A stretch of DNA of 30,047 nt from UBA1038 sp964481445 (GCA_964481445.1 CAYZTQ010000014.1:1-30047); one strand, 5' to 3'; numbered from the stretch's first letter, positions 1-8,824 are shown. A program made the numbers and translations. The notes: generated by a model not told the origin, from the letters alone.

Positions 1-64
1 GCCCCATTTCAGCAATGGTCTTGAGCAGTTCCGGAGAAAGCAGCGGAGAAATACCTTTTAGCAT
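1..64 (-). CDS. fucU: L-fucose/ribose mutarotase (RbsD/FucU family), N-terminal fragment
   Basis: Only the first 21 codons are inside the window. They read MLKGISPLLSPELLKTIAEMG, the characteristic opening of FucU/RbsD proteins, which interconvert the alpha and beta anomers of fucose or ribose in the cytoplasm. The ATG is preceded by a GAGGTG ribosome binding site and by a promoter and operator of the set found across this locus, so it is likely co-regulated with the divergent dehydrogenase gene. The fragment is too short to tell FucU from RbsD or to confirm an intact gene. Confidence 0.7.
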   Translation of the reverse strand, partial: MLKGISPLLSPELLKTIAEMG

Positions 65-88
65 GTTATTCACCTCGTCATAATATTC

Positions 89-104
89 AGGCAAACGTTA
101 TTCC
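89..104. promoter_or_regulatory. LacI-type operator, fucU promoter
   Basis: The sequence AGGCAAACGTTATTCC is a near-palindrome around a central CG and matches the recurring GGNTAAACGTTTNNCC motif with one change in the core. It lies just downstream of the minus-strand -10 box at 111-116, where bound repressor would block initiation or early elongation. Binding by the local LacI-family protein is inferred. Confidence 0.65.
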
Positions 105-110
105 CTTTTC

Positions 111-138
111 ATTATAGACGCAAATTACCGGACGTCAA
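111..138 (-). promoter_or_regulatory. Sigma-70-type promoter for fucU
   Basis: On the minus strand a TTGACG -35 box (133-138) and a TATAAT -10 box (111-116) are separated by 16 bases and point at fucU. The operator at 89-104 follows directly. Confidence 0.7.
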
Positions 139-200
139 GAACAGTGTCTGTCTATATTCACTTCCTAATGCACTCCAAACTCCAAACTCTAAACTTCTCA

Positions 201-229
201 TTGACACACAAAAAATAATTCGATATAAT
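201..229 (+). promoter_or_regulatory. Consensus sigma-70-type promoter for the dehydrogenase operon
   Basis: A perfect TTGACA (201-206) and a perfect TATAAT (224-229) are spaced by 17 bases. Initiation would fall near 236, just before the operator at 237-252. Such a strong promoter fits a tightly repressed operon. Confidence 0.85.
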
Positions 230-236
230 TCAAACA

Positions 237-252
237 GGAAAAACGTTTAACC
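237..252. promoter_or_regulatory. LacI-type operator, dehydrogenase operon
   Basis: GGAAAAACGTTTAACC contains the perfect 8-base palindrome AAACGTTT (241-248). It covers the expected start of transcription for the promoter at 201-229, and the motif recurs upstream of six other transcription units here. Confidence 0.8.
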
Positions 253-286
253 CGCTTGATAGACGGACAAGTTTGTGGAGGTAATT

Positions 287-1264
287 ATGAAACAATGTGA
301 TGCGGTCTGGATTGTGGCGGACGGTGTGGCCGAGGTGCGGCCGACGCCCGTCGGCGAAATCGGCCCCTATGACCTGCTGATTGAAACCAAGGCCTGCGGC
401 GTCTGCGCCTGGGATGCCTACCTGTTCCACGGGCAGAGCGCCCCGAGCGATTTTCCCTATGTCATCGGGCATGAAGCCGTTGGCATCGTAAAAGAAGTAG
501 GAGCCCTCGTTAAGGATTACGCGGTCGACGACAAGGTATTCTGCGCCAGCGGCGGCAACGCCATGATGGCCCAGTATTTTGTGCAGAACGCCTCCTGCTG
601 CGCCAAGCTGCCTGAAGATACGCAGGATTGGGCGAAGGCTGTTCTTGAGCCCACCTGCTGCGTGGTCAACCTGCTTGAAAAATCAAACATCCGCCCCGGT
701 GATGATGTGGTCGTAGTCGGCGCCGGATACATGGGCCTTCTCACCCTTCAGGGGCTGCAGAGAGGCAGCTGGGCGGGCGAAATCAGCGCGTTTGAGCTGC
801 GGCCGGAGCGCATCGAGCTGGCAAAGAAGCTCGGCGTTCGGCATGTATACAATCCTGACAGTCCCGAGGGCAAGGCGCACATCGAGCGCATCCGGCAGAA
901 GGGCGGTTCCCCTGTTGTCATCGAATTCTCGGCTTCCAAATCCGGCTATGAGCTGGCCCAGCAGCTGATCCGCCGAAACGCCGGGCACCTAATCATCGGG
1001 TCCTGGCACCGCCACGGCATGAAGTTTGACGGCACGCTCTGGCACATGAGCGGCGTCACCGTGCACAACCTCTCCCCCATGAGCAACGCAAATTACACTG
1101 ACATGATTCCGCGCACCGCGGCGCTGTACAGGCGCGGCGTCTATACCCCCGGCGATTACCTGACACATACCGCGCATTATACGGATGTCAAGGAGATGAA
1201 CGCCCTGTTCGCCCGCGCGGGCACGAAGGAAGACGGCTATATCAAGGGCGCCATCCTGTTCTGA
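287..1264 (+). CDS. Zinc-dependent alcohol/polyol dehydrogenase (MDR superfamily)
   Basis: The 325-residue product is a medium-chain dehydrogenase, expected to oxidise a sugar or polyol hydroxyl with NAD(P) in the cytoplasm. Catalytic zinc ligands are visible as Cys37 (CGVC), His62-Glu63 (GHE) and Glu121 (LEP). The nucleotide-binding motif is GAGYMG at 145-150. The stretch that normally carries four cysteines for a structural zinc is shortened and lacks that pattern, which explains the length below the usual 340-350 residues. ATG 287 is preferred to the in-frame GTG at 275 because GGAGG lies five bases before it. The isomerase gene follows after 14 bases, so the two are probably one operon under the repressed promoter at 201. 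The substrate is unknown; a rare sugar released by the neighbouring hydrolases is an inference. Confidence 0.88.
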   Translation: MKQCDAVWIVADGVAEVRPTPVGEIGPYDLLIETKACGVCAWDAYLFHGQSAPSDFPYVIGHEAVGIVKEVGALVKDYAVDDKVFCASGGNAMMAQYFVQNASCCAKLPEDTQDWAKAVLEPTCCVVNLLEKSNIRPGDDVVVVGAGYMGLLTLQGLQRGSWAGEISAFELRPERIELAKKLGVRHVYNPDSPEGKAHIERIRQKGGSPVVIEFSASKSGYELAQQLIRRNAGHLIIGSWHRHGMKFDGTLWHMSGVTVHNLSPMSNANYTDMIPRTAALYRRGVYTPGDYLTHTAHYTDVKEMNALFARAGTKEDGYIKGAILF

Positions 1265-1278
1265 AAAGGAGCTTGAAA

Positions 1279-2097
1279 ATGAAGATAGCGTACACCGGCT
1301 GGACCTGGCTTGTGAACCATCAGGATAACCATGTCTGGGAGTTTGAGCAGTTTCTGAAAGAAGTATCTGACCTGGGTTATGAGGAGGTAGAAAACTTCGC
1401 CTTCATTCTTGACTATTTTGACGGGGACGCTTCCAAAGTCAAGGCGCTGCTTGATAAATACAACTTGAAAATGGCAAATCTCTACCAGCATTTCTCGGAT
1501 GACGAGGAGAAGGATTTCGCCAACACCGTCAGATACGTTGAATTTATGAAGGGCATCGGCGCCAAACACCTGAACCTGCAGGGCGTGATGTGGACGGAAG
1601 CCCCGCTCGCCCGCCCCACGGACCGGGAAAAGGTGCTTGCCTACGCTCGGCTCAGCAACCGCGTCGGCAAATACTGCGCGGAAAACGGCTGCGTTGCCTG
1701 TTTCCACCCTCATGCGCAGACCCCTGTCTATACGCAGGAAGAGATACAGCTCTTCCTCGACAATACTGATCCGAAATATGTCAGCCTGTGCCTTGACACC
1801 GCGCATACGACGCTGGCCGGCATGGATCCTGTGCAGGCGGTCAAGCGCTGGATCAGCCGTATCGGCTATATGCACCTGAAGGATGTGGATCCGAACAGCG
1901 AAAAATACAAAGGCTGGCCGATGGACGCCTTCTGTGAGCTTGGCTTAGGCACCGTGGATTTCCGGGGCATCCATCAGGCGCTGAAGGATGGAAACTATGA
2001 CGGCGTGCTCTGTGTGGAGCTTGACAGGCGGCCGGTGTGCAACTATAAATCAGCCATGATTTCTCGCAACTATCTGCATGACGCTCTGGGATACTGA
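1279..2097 (+). CDS. Sugar isomerase/epimerase, xylose isomerase-like TIM barrel
   Basis: The 272-residue product belongs to the AP-endonuclease-2/IolE-IolI-like family, which isomerises or epimerises sugars and sugar-derived ketones with a divalent metal. Likely metal and active-site residues are His143 and His145 (FHPH), Asp173 and His176 (LDTAH), His199 (MHLKD) and Glu248 (VELDR). The length is typical for the family. ATG 1279 is chosen over an in-frame TTG at 1273 because AAAGGAG (1265-1271) is well spaced from it. It is the second gene of the dehydrogenase operon, a common pairing for oxidation plus isomerisation of unusual sugars or inositols. The family is too broad to name a substrate. 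Confidence 0.85.
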   Translation: MKIAYTGWTWLVNHQDNHVWEFEQFLKEVSDLGYEEVENFAFILDYFDGDASKVKALLDKYNLKMANLYQHFSDDEEKDFANTVRYVEFMKGIGAKHLNLQGVMWTEAPLARPTDREKVLAYARLSNRVGKYCAENGCVACFHPHAQTPVYTQEEIQLFLDNTDPKYVSLCLDTAHTTLAGMDPVQAVKRWISRIGYMHLKDVDPNSEKYKGWPMDAFCELGLGTVDFRGIHQALKDGNYDGVLCVELDRRPVCNYKSAMISRNYLHDALGY

Positions 2098-2119
2098 TTG
2101 GATTTTCAGTTTCCTCCCA

Positions 2120-2156
2120 ACACATTGCCCCCGGCAATCAGCCGGGGGCAATGTGT
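2120..2156. terminator. Strong stem-loop between convergent genes
   Basis: A perfect 16-base inverted repeat (2120-2135 against 2141-2156) with a 5-base loop lies between the convergent isomerase and LacI-family genes. Neither side has a clear run of T, so it may act as a shared terminator or a transcript-end stabiliser. Confidence 0.6.
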
Positions 2157-2168
2157 AGCTGTACTGTG

Positions 2169-3176
2169 TTATCGCTGCTGCACCGTGTCACGCTCAATCA
2201 GGCTGGGAGTAAAGCAGATGCTGCTGACCCCTTCCCCCTTGCTTTCCATCTCCTGCAGAATCATGGAGACGGAGGCAATGCCCAGCTCGTAAGCGGGCTG
2301 GCGCACCGTGGTCAGGCGCGGTTCCATGGTGGTGGAAAGATAGACATCATCAAAGCCAAGCAGCGACACATCCTGCGGGATACGCATGCCGTATTCCCTG
2401 AGCGCCCGGAAAGCGCCCAGCGCAATCATGTCGTTGCCGCAGGCAAGCGCCGAAATCCCTTTGTTACGCTGTATCAGCGTGGTCGCCTTGTTATAGCCGG
2501 TTTCAATATTGAAAAGCCCGTTCTCCACAAGATAGGGGTCGTACCTGAGGCCGGCGGCCTGCATGGCGTCACGGTAGCCGCGCAGCCTGTGATCGTTGGG
2601 ATGTTCCGGTTCCGGAAAGCCGCTGATGTAGCCGATGGTGCGGTGACCGCGCTGAATCAGATACTCCACCGCGTGGTAGGAGCCCTGATAGTCATCCGTA
2701 TAGACACAGTTCAGCATATCGGCCTCATAATACTCGACCAGCACATAGGGCATGCGGTGCTGCCGCAGCGTCTCGATATAATCGTGCACCTTGCGGAAGA
2801 TGCCGACCAGCACGACACCGGCCACATTGTATTCCAGCATGGTTTGAATGGCCGCCTTTTCGCTGCTCGCCTGCCTGTCGGTATTGGAAATCATCGTGGC
2901 ATAGCCGTGCCTCTTGGCCTCGTCCGCCATGCCGCGGCACATGTCCGCGTAGTAGGGGTTGGCGATGTCGGGAATGACAAGCCCCAGCATATGGCTTTTG
3001 CGGCTGACAAGGCTGCGCGCCAGCAGATTCGGGCGATAATGCAGGTCCCTCGCCACCTTCAGCACACGCTCCTTGGTGCTTTCGGAAACCTTGCTGTAAT
3101 CGCCGTTGAGCACCTTGGAAACGGTGGAGATAGAGACCTTGGCCTCTTTGCTGATGTCCTTAATAGTCGGTGTCAT
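2169..3176 (-). CDS. LacI-family transcriptional regulator
   Basis: The 335-residue product has an N-terminal helix-turn-helix at about residues 4-24 (TIKDISKEAKVSISTVSKVL), a hinge helix at about 49-56 (PNLLARSL) and a periplasmic-binding-protein-like effector domain from about 63. The hinge leucine of this family inserts at a central CG step, matching the AAACGTTT palindromes found across the locus. ATG 3176 has AAGGAG just upstream, whereas the longer frame starting at 3278 would run into the GH106 gene. It is the last gene of the operon starting at 8582, whose promoter carries an operator, so autoregulation is likely. The effector is unknown and is presumably a sugar made by the pathway. 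Confidence 0.93.
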   Translation of the reverse strand: MTPTIKDISKEAKVSISTVSKVLNGDYSKVSESTKERVLKVARDLHYRPNLLARSLVSRKSHMLGLVIPDIANPYYADMCRGMADEAKRHGYATMISNTDRQASSEKAAIQTMLEYNVAGVVLVGIFRKVHDYIETLRQHRMPYVLVEYYEADMLNCVYTDDYQGSYHAVEYLIQRGHRTIGYISGFPEPEHPNDHRLRGYRDAMQAAGLRYDPYLVENGLFNIETGYNKATTLIQRNKGISALACGNDMIALGAFRALREYGMRIPQDVSLLGFDDVYLSTTMEPRLTTVRQPAYELGIASVSMILQEMESKGEGVSSICFTPSLIERDTVQQR

Positions 3177-3192
3177 GTTGCTCCTTATGGGC

Positions 3193-6100
3193 TTATCGCA
3201 GAGTATAGACGGGGTGGGGCACGATGCGCATGCCAAAGAGCCCTGAGGGCTTGCGTTTGGCTTCCAGCAGGTTGGCAATGGTGTTGACCACCCGTACCTT
3301 TAACCGGAAGCGGGGCGATTTTACCAGATGCGTGATATCAAGCGCATAGGGCTGCCACATCCGCAGGCCGGCATGCTCTCCATCCACCCAGGCTTCAAAC
3401 AGATCATCCCCTACATCGCATTCTAACATCAGTTGCTGCCCAAGGAAAGCCTCAGGCAAAACGATTTCTGTTTCATAATCAGCCATGGCTGCAAGATAGG
3501 GATATCCCTGCGCGCACCAGTCGCCTTGTTTCAGGCTTGTTGTGGGCGGCGCGATGAATTCGCCCTCCCCGTCGCTGCCCACGGTGAACGTGCCAATCAG
3601 CTTGATCATGTCAAGCAGCCCGTCCATACCGCGCTCCACTCGCATACGCAGGGCCAGCCTGTTGCTGCCCTTTTGCGCAGCAAGCGGAACGGTTTTGATC
3701 TCGGCGTCCAGATAGCTGCGGACGGGCTCGTCCGTGATTTCCCGGCCGTTGAGGTATATGGTGTAACTGCTGCCCTTGAAGCCGTCAATCATCAGCTTCA
3801 GGTCGTCCGGCACGTACTCCGCGCGGAAATCAGCAAGGTAGAGCAAATCGACCGGGTACACATCCTGATTGCGCTCCGTGGGCAATTGATGTACCCATCC
3901 GCCCATGCGCATGGGGATACCCGCGGCAAAGTCAAGCTGCTGATAGTTCTCAGGCTTTCCGGCTTCCTCCGCGTAGAACATGCTGAAATTCTCAAGCACC
4001 AGCGCGTTGGGGGTGGAAAAGTTCACCTGAAACTCTCCGTCGGGTGCGTAGGGACCAAGAATTTCCGTCGGTTCCGCCGTCAACTTCCTGCCTCCGACAA
4101 GCGCATAGGGCGTCTCATCAAGACGGCCATAGCCTGTGCATTCTTTCTCGCCGACACTCAGGAGACAAAGATTGCTCGCATCAGCCCGCTGCTTGCCGGG
4201 GGAGGTCAGGTGCAGCATGAGGGAACCGACCGCAGGCATGCTTTTTTTAAGTGTCGTCCATCCATCCCGTATACTAAGGACCAATTCTTCTTTGATGGCT
4301 CCCGTCTGCAGATCCCATTCCTCCACCCCATGTTCGCCAAGGAAACTGATGCTCAGGTCCATCGGCTTATGCGTTGGGTTACACAGGAAGAAGAAATCCT
4401 CTCCATCTTTCACGCGGTGCAGATAGAAAACCTCATCTGAATCGATTAGAATCTCGGCATCTACCATGCTGCGAACGGCTTTCTCAAACTCTTCCAGACG
4501 CTCGCCCTCGCAGAAGCCGGAACCGGAAGCAAGCAGCGTGAATCCCCTTCCCCTTCGGTTGTTGTGAAGCTCAAAGCGCTGCTCTCCGCTCAGGAAAGCC
4601 TGATGCAGCGCAGCAGGATCTGCGCCGAACAGCTTTTCAACGCGCTCGGACATCCGGTTGCATTCGCCTTCTATGCTGCGAATGGGCAGAAGCGCATCCG
4701 CAAGCACCTTGCCGCCCCTTTCCACAAAGGATTCCATTCTGTCCAGCGTCTTGCTTTTGATGTGAGTGATGCCCGGCAGAATCAAAGCCTCGTAGCGCTC
4801 GCCGCGGATGGTCAGCGCACCGTCTTCCGTCAGCTCGCAATCATCCATCACATCTTCATCCAGATAGTCAAAATCAATATGCAGGCGCAAAAGCCTGTCG
4901 GTCATCCAGTTGAATTCACGCTGAATCAGGGCGCTCACCTGATCGGCCGCCTGCGGCGTATAGTGCGCCCAAATGCTGTTGATAGGATACAGGATGGCAA
5001 GCTTTGCCACATGGTGCCCGCCCGAAAGCAGGTAGCCCATGCGGGATACATAATCGTTGAAGGCTTTGTACTGCGGCCACCAGGTGTGCTGATAGAACAT
5101 GCTCGGCGGCCAGTCGCGCTTGCGCTCGCCTTCGATGGAATAATGGAAACCATGCGGGTTGAACAGGTTGACACCCAGTACATACTCCCAGTCCGCAATC
5201 CACTTCATGCGCTCCATGGTGCAGTCCCAATAGGCGCCGCCCATGCTTTCGCACAGCAGACGCACGCTGCCGAACTGATGGGCAGCGGAGGATGCCAGTT
5301 TGATCGCCACGTGCTCATCAGGCATGCTGCGGTTGCCGACGCGCGGATAAAGGTGATCCACACCCGTCATGTGCATGTGCCGCAGATGTTTAAACAGGTT
5401 GCCGCCCGTTCGGGCATGCAGGCGCAGCCACTCTTCAAACAAGAGGTGACCGGTAAACACCATATCATTTTCATCGCACCAGTTGCGGATTTTCTTGTAG
5501 TAGGTCTTCTCGTACTGTTTGGTGAGCGCGCTCCAGAAGTCATAGCGCACCTGTTCAATATCGCCGCCGAAGTCATAGTAGAGCTTAGGCAGTTGGTGCA
5601 GCAGGTCGTAGCCGTTATGGTCTCTGAAAATTTTAAGCATCTGCCGCGACCAGGGAATGACAAAATTATCTCGCGCCACCTCAAAGTAGTGCATGGCGGG
5701 CTCGTCGGTATAAAAGCCAGGGATGCTCTGGGCAATCGGGCCTTCCATTTCCTTCTTGTAGCGCTCGTGCGTCAGCTCCAGAAACTTATCGGTCGCTTCG
5801 TCATTGAGCACATCGGCGTACCAACTGGCGCGCCGCTCGATAAAATACATCAGCTTCCACGGTCCTTCCGGCGCCTGCCAGGTAACGACTTTATCGAAGG
5901 CAAGATTCGGCATCAGGTCGATGTACTCAAAGCGCTTTTCTTTGATATCCTTCAGCAGCACGGCACAGGCATAGACAGGTTCGGACTGCTCCAGGTCGTT
6001 GTAACGGCTGTCAGTCCCTTCCATGAAGGTGAAAAACTGCCCGGGAATATCACTTTCGACCAGTTCGAGATAACGCTGCGTCAGATTCGGATCCTGCCGC

Positions 6101-6432
6101 ATCACTTCCTTGCCGGCCGTTCCGCTCGGCCAGTTGTACTCATCATAAACCCAGATTTGCAGGCCGATTTCTCTGGCCGTCTTAATGGCGAAGCGCAGCC
6201 TGTCAAACCAGTCGTCTGTCAGATAACCGGTGTTGTCCAGCGTGCCGAAGCGGGCGTGAAAATAGATGCCCGGCACGCCTTTCGCTTTGTATTCTTTCAG
6301 CTGGTAGGCCATCTCCTGATAATCCATGCCGCCGTTGACAAACCAAAAAGGCATGATGCCAAACTCGGGTATGGTTTTCGCAAATGCCTGTCTGCTTAAC
6401 ACTGCGCCGTTTACAATGATATTGTCCTTCAT
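3193..6432 (-). CDS. GH106-like glycoside hydrolase (alpha-L-rhamnosidase family)
   Basis: The 1079-residue product resembles glycoside hydrolase family 106, known for alpha-L-rhamnosidases. Family features are the N-terminal barrel strands FWFVNGGMD (about 29-37), FHARFG (58-63) and YDEYNWPSG (96-104), with candidate acidic residues Glu244 (YTDEP) and Glu395 (CESMG). The C-terminal part (about 900-1079) looks like beta-sandwich sugar-binding modules. There is no signal peptide, so it should act in the cytoplasm on imported oligosaccharides, unlike many secreted relatives. The ATG has GGAGGG six bases upstream and starts two bases after the stop of the GHL6-like gene, implying translational coupling. 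The LacI-family gene follows after 16 bases. Exact sugar specificity cannot be read from the sequence. Confidence 0.8.
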   Translation of the reverse strand: MKDNIIVNGAVLSRQAFAKTIPEFGIMPFWFVNGGMDYQEMAYQLKEYKAKGVPGIYFHARFGTLDNTGYLTDDWFDRLRFAIKTAREIGLQIWVYDEYNWPSGTAGKEVMRQDPNLTQRYLELVESDIPGQFFTFMEGTDSRYNDLEQSEPVYACAVLLKDIKEKRFEYIDLMPNLAFDKVVTWQAPEGPWKLMYFIERRASWYADVLNDEATDKFLELTHERYKKEMEGPIAQSIPGFYTDEPAMHYFEVARDNFVIPWSRQMLKIFRDHNGYDLLHQLPKLYYDFGGDIEQVRYDFWSALTKQYEKTYYKKIRNWCDENDMVFTGHLLFEEWLRLHARTGGNLFKHLRHMHMTGVDHLYPRVGNRSMPDEHVAIKLASSAAHQFGSVRLLCESMGGAYWDCTMERMKWIADWEYVLGVNLFNPHGFHYSIEGERKRDWPPSMFYQHTWWPQYKAFNDYVSRMGYLLSGGHHVAKLAILYPINSIWAHYTPQAADQVSALIQREFNWMTDRLLRLHIDFDYLDEDVMDDCELTEDGALTIRGERYEALILPGITHIKSKTLDRMESFVERGGKVLADALLPIRSIEGECNRMSERVEKLFGADPAALHQAFLSGEQRFELHNNRRGRGFTLLASGSGFCEGERLEEFEKAVRSMVDAEILIDSDEVFYLHRVKDGEDFFFLCNPTHKPMDLSISFLGEHGVEEWDLQTGAIKEELVLSIRDGWTTLKKSMPAVGSLMLHLTSPGKQRADASNLCLLSVGEKECTGYGRLDETPYALVGGRKLTAEPTEILGPYAPDGEFQVNFSTPNALVLENFSMFYAEEAGKPENYQQLDFAAGIPMRMGGWVHQLPTERNQDVYPVDLLYLADFRAEYVPDDLKLMIDGFKGSSYTIYLNGREITDEPVRSYLDAEIKTVPLAAQKGSNRLALRMRVERGMDGLLDMIKLIGTFTVGSDGEGEFIAPPTTSLKQGDWCAQGYPYLAAMADYETEIVLPEAFLGQQLMLECDVGDDLFEAWVDGEHAGLRMWQPYALDITHLVKSPRFRLKVRVVNTIANLLEAKRKPSGLFGMRIVPHPVYTLR

Positions 6433-6434
6433 GT

Positions 6435-8582
6435 TCAGCCCTCCACCGCAATCACCAGATAAACCGGAACCTTTTGAAGCCGCACGCTGGTGACGCCTTC
6501 TTTCAGGCTGACATCAAAAGGTTCCTCTCCGTCCAGCGTATGGACGGAGACCTTTCCCTGCGCTCGGATCTGCACGGTCACGTCCTGCGCGGGGCGGATG
6601 CTGTCTTTCTCAGCATCGTAATCATAGTTCATCAGATGCACATACACCTGATCGCCCGCGGAATACCTGTGCACCCCAAGGCGCGGATCGCTGACCTTGA
6701 CGCTGGCCGCTTCCAGGCACAGAGGCTCTGCCGCCGCGCGGAACTGCGCCATAGCCTGCGTGAAAGTATCTGCATTCTCACTTGCATAGAAGCGGCCCGT
6801 AGCGCCAAGCTGACCCACCAGCCCGGTTCCCTCGGCCAGCCTGCCGTGCGCCAGTATTTTCCCGCCTTGCTGCGCATAGGCCAGCAGCACCTTTTGCTGC
6901 GATTCTGTAAGGCGGTCAAGGTCGGGCAGCACAATCAGGGAATAATCTTTAATCATGTCCAGCGAGAAATCATCGGGACGCAGAATGTCATCCGCCATCA
7001 TGCGCACGTCATAGATAACCTGCATATCGCTCAGGGTCTTGATGACCTCCCAAAAGGGCGTGCGTCTGCGGCCGCTCTCCCAGCCGGTTGAACTGGCGAC
7101 CGACAAATCCGTAAACTGCTGCATGGCGTTCGCGCCGCCGCTGCCGCCCGCCGTCTCACGCCAATAGTAGCTCAGGAAGCTGTACAGAACGCAGACATCG
7201 CCATGCTGTCCGCGTGGATACATATATTCGTGATGATAGATAAAATCCTGCACCTGCACGCTGAGATCCCGGGGCGGCCAGAAGGCATCCTTGATGGTAT
7301 TGCCCATCCATCCGCCGTAAGGAACGGACATGTTGCACCCGTACATGGAAGCTTCCAGCAGGAAGATGCGGTAAAGGTCATAGCCCTTCCCCTTATCCAG
7401 CATGCTGACCAGCTGGGGCACAATGCCGCCGTAAGGATTCTCGGCCACAGCCACATCGCGCCCCTCCGCAAAGCCTTCGCAGTAACGGTAAAAATAGGGC
7501 TGCCTGAACTGCGTATGCTCCATTTCGGTGATGATGACATCCACCTTGGGAACAATCGGATAGTAGCACGGCATCAGATTAAAGAAGTTGCCGCTGACCA
7601 GCACCTCGCGGCCGTGTGCGGTTTTCGCGTATTCCCTGGCATAATCGCTCAGCTCGCCAAAGTATTTTTTGACGGCGCGCACCTGAAACTCCCAGTACTC
7701 GCGGTAAAAGGGCGCGTCTTTGGGGAACCCGAGACGGCGCTCCAGCAGATAATTCTTATAATTGAAGCGCTCAAGGTCGATGCCGTCCCACTCGGCGCTC
7801 AGGCTTCCCTCTGCCCGGCGTTCCCGCAGATACTGCGTGAACTGCTTCATGCAGTCCTTGCAAAAACACCCGCCGGAACCGATGGAGGTGATAGGCAGTT
7901 CCGCCTCATCCAGCTGGATGCCGGGGCTGCCGGCATCAATCATGATTTTGATGATCTGCTTGAGATAATCGCGCCAGACAGGGTTGTTGCGGCAGGTCTG
8001 GTGGCAAACCTGCTGATGCCCCTTCACCTCGACCCACTGCGCATGGACGGGGCTCCCGTCCATGCGGCGGGCGGTGACCTCTTCAAAAAGATTGGTTACA
8101 GGTTCTCCATCCGAGTTATAAATGCCGTTTGGATAATAGTCTTTCAACGAGGTAGGAAAGGCATCCGGGTATTTATCCTCGGAAAACTCCCTCAGCCCGT
8201 ACCAATCCTGATGCTCTTTGCCCTCAGCCAACTTGTTGATGGCAGTGATTTTTCCGGTCTGAGGATCCACAACAGCAGGAAACTCCCAGCCCTGCACCTC
8301 AAACACAATGGAAAAAAGCCTGATGCCCTTTTCATTGCAGGCCTTGATAAAATCAGCATCATTGACATAGCCGAACATCTGCTGGCGCACGTCGGTCGCC
8401 CCGAAGGCTTCATGGTGCAGATAGGGCAGCGAGATGCTGCCGCCGCCAAGGCCCGCCCAGACCAGCATGGTGGCGTGCATTTTTTCCAAGTCTTCTACCA
8501 TATGGATGCTGCGCATCGGCAGGCTGGGATGCTGGCAGAAATTATGCTTGTGCCAGCCATCAAAGTATACGCTTCTCTCCAT
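6435..8582 (-). CDS. Putative GHL6-like glycoside hydrolase with trimerisation-like domain
   Basis: The 715-residue product looks like a hypothetical glycoside hydrolase family (GHL6-like barrel) joined to a beta-galactosidase trimerisation-like domain. The barrel spans roughly residues 1-420 and includes FEVQGWEFP (94-102), the acidic motif QLDEAELP (223-230) and a cysteine cluster CFCKDC (239-244). The second domain (about 450-640) has the alternating strand pattern of a glutamine-amidotransferase-like fold. There is no signal peptide. It is the first gene of the operon, with AGAAGGAG before the ATG, and is followed after two bases by the GH106-like gene, so the two enzymes probably attack the same oligosaccharide. 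Catalytic residues and substrate are not established; the family call rests on recognition of the motifs. Confidence 0.65.
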   Translation of the reverse strand: MERSVYFDGWHKHNFCQHPSLPMRSIHMVEDLEKMHATMLVWAGLGGGSISLPYLHHEAFGATDVRQQMFGYVNDADFIKACNEKGIRLFSIVFEVQGWEFPAVVDPQTGKITAINKLAEGKEHQDWYGLREFSEDKYPDAFPTSLKDYYPNGIYNSDGEPVTNLFEEVTARRMDGSPVHAQWVEVKGHQQVCHQTCRNNPVWRDYLKQIIKIMIDAGSPGIQLDEAELPITSIGSGGCFCKDCMKQFTQYLRERRAEGSLSAEWDGIDLERFNYKNYLLERRLGFPKDAPFYREYWEFQVRAVKKYFGELSDYAREYAKTAHGREVLVSGNFFNLMPCYYPIVPKVDVIITEMEHTQFRQPYFYRYCEGFAEGRDVAVAENPYGGIVPQLVSMLDKGKGYDLYRIFLLEASMYGCNMSVPYGGWMGNTIKDAFWPPRDLSVQVQDFIYHHEYMYPRGQHGDVCVLYSFLSYYWRETAGGSGGANAMQQFTDLSVASSTGWESGRRRTPFWEVIKTLSDMQVIYDVRMMADDILRPDDFSLDMIKDYSLIVLPDLDRLTESQQKVLLAYAQQGGKILAHGRLAEGTGLVGQLGATGRFYASENADTFTQAMAQFRAAAEPLCLEAASVKVSDPRLGVHRYSAGDQVYVHLMNYDYDAEKDSIRPAQDVTVQIRAQGKVSVHTLDGEEPFDVSLKEGVTSVRLQKVPVYLVIAVEG

Positions 8583-8628
8583 GTCGTTTCTCCTTCTTGA
8601 TACCCTGTGACCATCGGCAAAATCTATG

Positions 8629-8644
8629 GACTAAACGTTTTCCC
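8629..8644. promoter_or_regulatory. LacI-type operator, hydrolase-regulator operon
   Basis: GACTAAACGTTTTCCC holds the perfect palindrome AAACGTTT (8633-8640), 12 bases downstream of the minus-strand -10 box. Because the operon ends with the LacI-family gene, this site would give autoregulation. Confidence 0.8.
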
Positions 8645-8652
8645 TGATGTTC

Positions 8653-8681
8653 AGTATAGGGGCCTTATTCCTGCTTGTCAA
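8653..8681 (-). promoter_or_regulatory. Sigma-70-type promoter for the GHL6-GH106-LacI operon
   Basis: Minus strand TTGACA (8676-8681) and TATACT (8653-8658) are separated by exactly 17 bases. It is placed back to back with the GH13 promoter at 8720. Confidence 0.85.
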
Positions 8682-8719
8682 GCGACGATTTGGTGTTTTC
8701 CAGCTTTGCCGCACGCTTA

Positions 8720-8748
8720 TTGACAAATGGCGGAACTGCTTCTACAAT
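8720..8748 (+). promoter_or_regulatory. Sigma-70-type promoter for the GH13-like gene
   Basis: TTGACA (8720-8725) and TACAAT (8743-8748) are spaced by 17 bases. The operator lies about 64 bases beyond the -10 box, farther than at the other promoters, so a second start nearer 8815 is possible. Confidence 0.75.
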
Positions 8749-8808
8749 CGAATTATCAGAAAAGCAGGCGCGAAAAGCATGGGAAGTTTCATTTTCAGCG
8801 TCTTGTGA

Positions 8809-8824
8809 GGATAAACGTTTTTCT
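8809..8824. promoter_or_regulatory. LacI-type operator, GH13-like gene
   Basis: GGATAAACGTTTTTCT carries the perfect AAACGTTT core (8813-8820). It lies only a few bases before the ribosome binding site of the GH13-like gene, so binding would act as a roadblock to elongation. Confidence 0.75.

Noticed and set aside
2151..3287. Plus-strand open frame of 378 codons opposite the LacI-family gene
   Set aside because: Composition is that of an antisense frame, and the opposite strand encodes an unmistakable LacI-family protein. No ribosome binding site precedes it.
4564..6399. Long open frame of 611 codons on the plus strand
   Set aside because: It is antisense to the GH106-like gene, lacks a ribosome binding site and has no recognisable domain. 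The minus-strand frame shows clear family motifs, so this is a shadow frame of GC-rich coding sequence.
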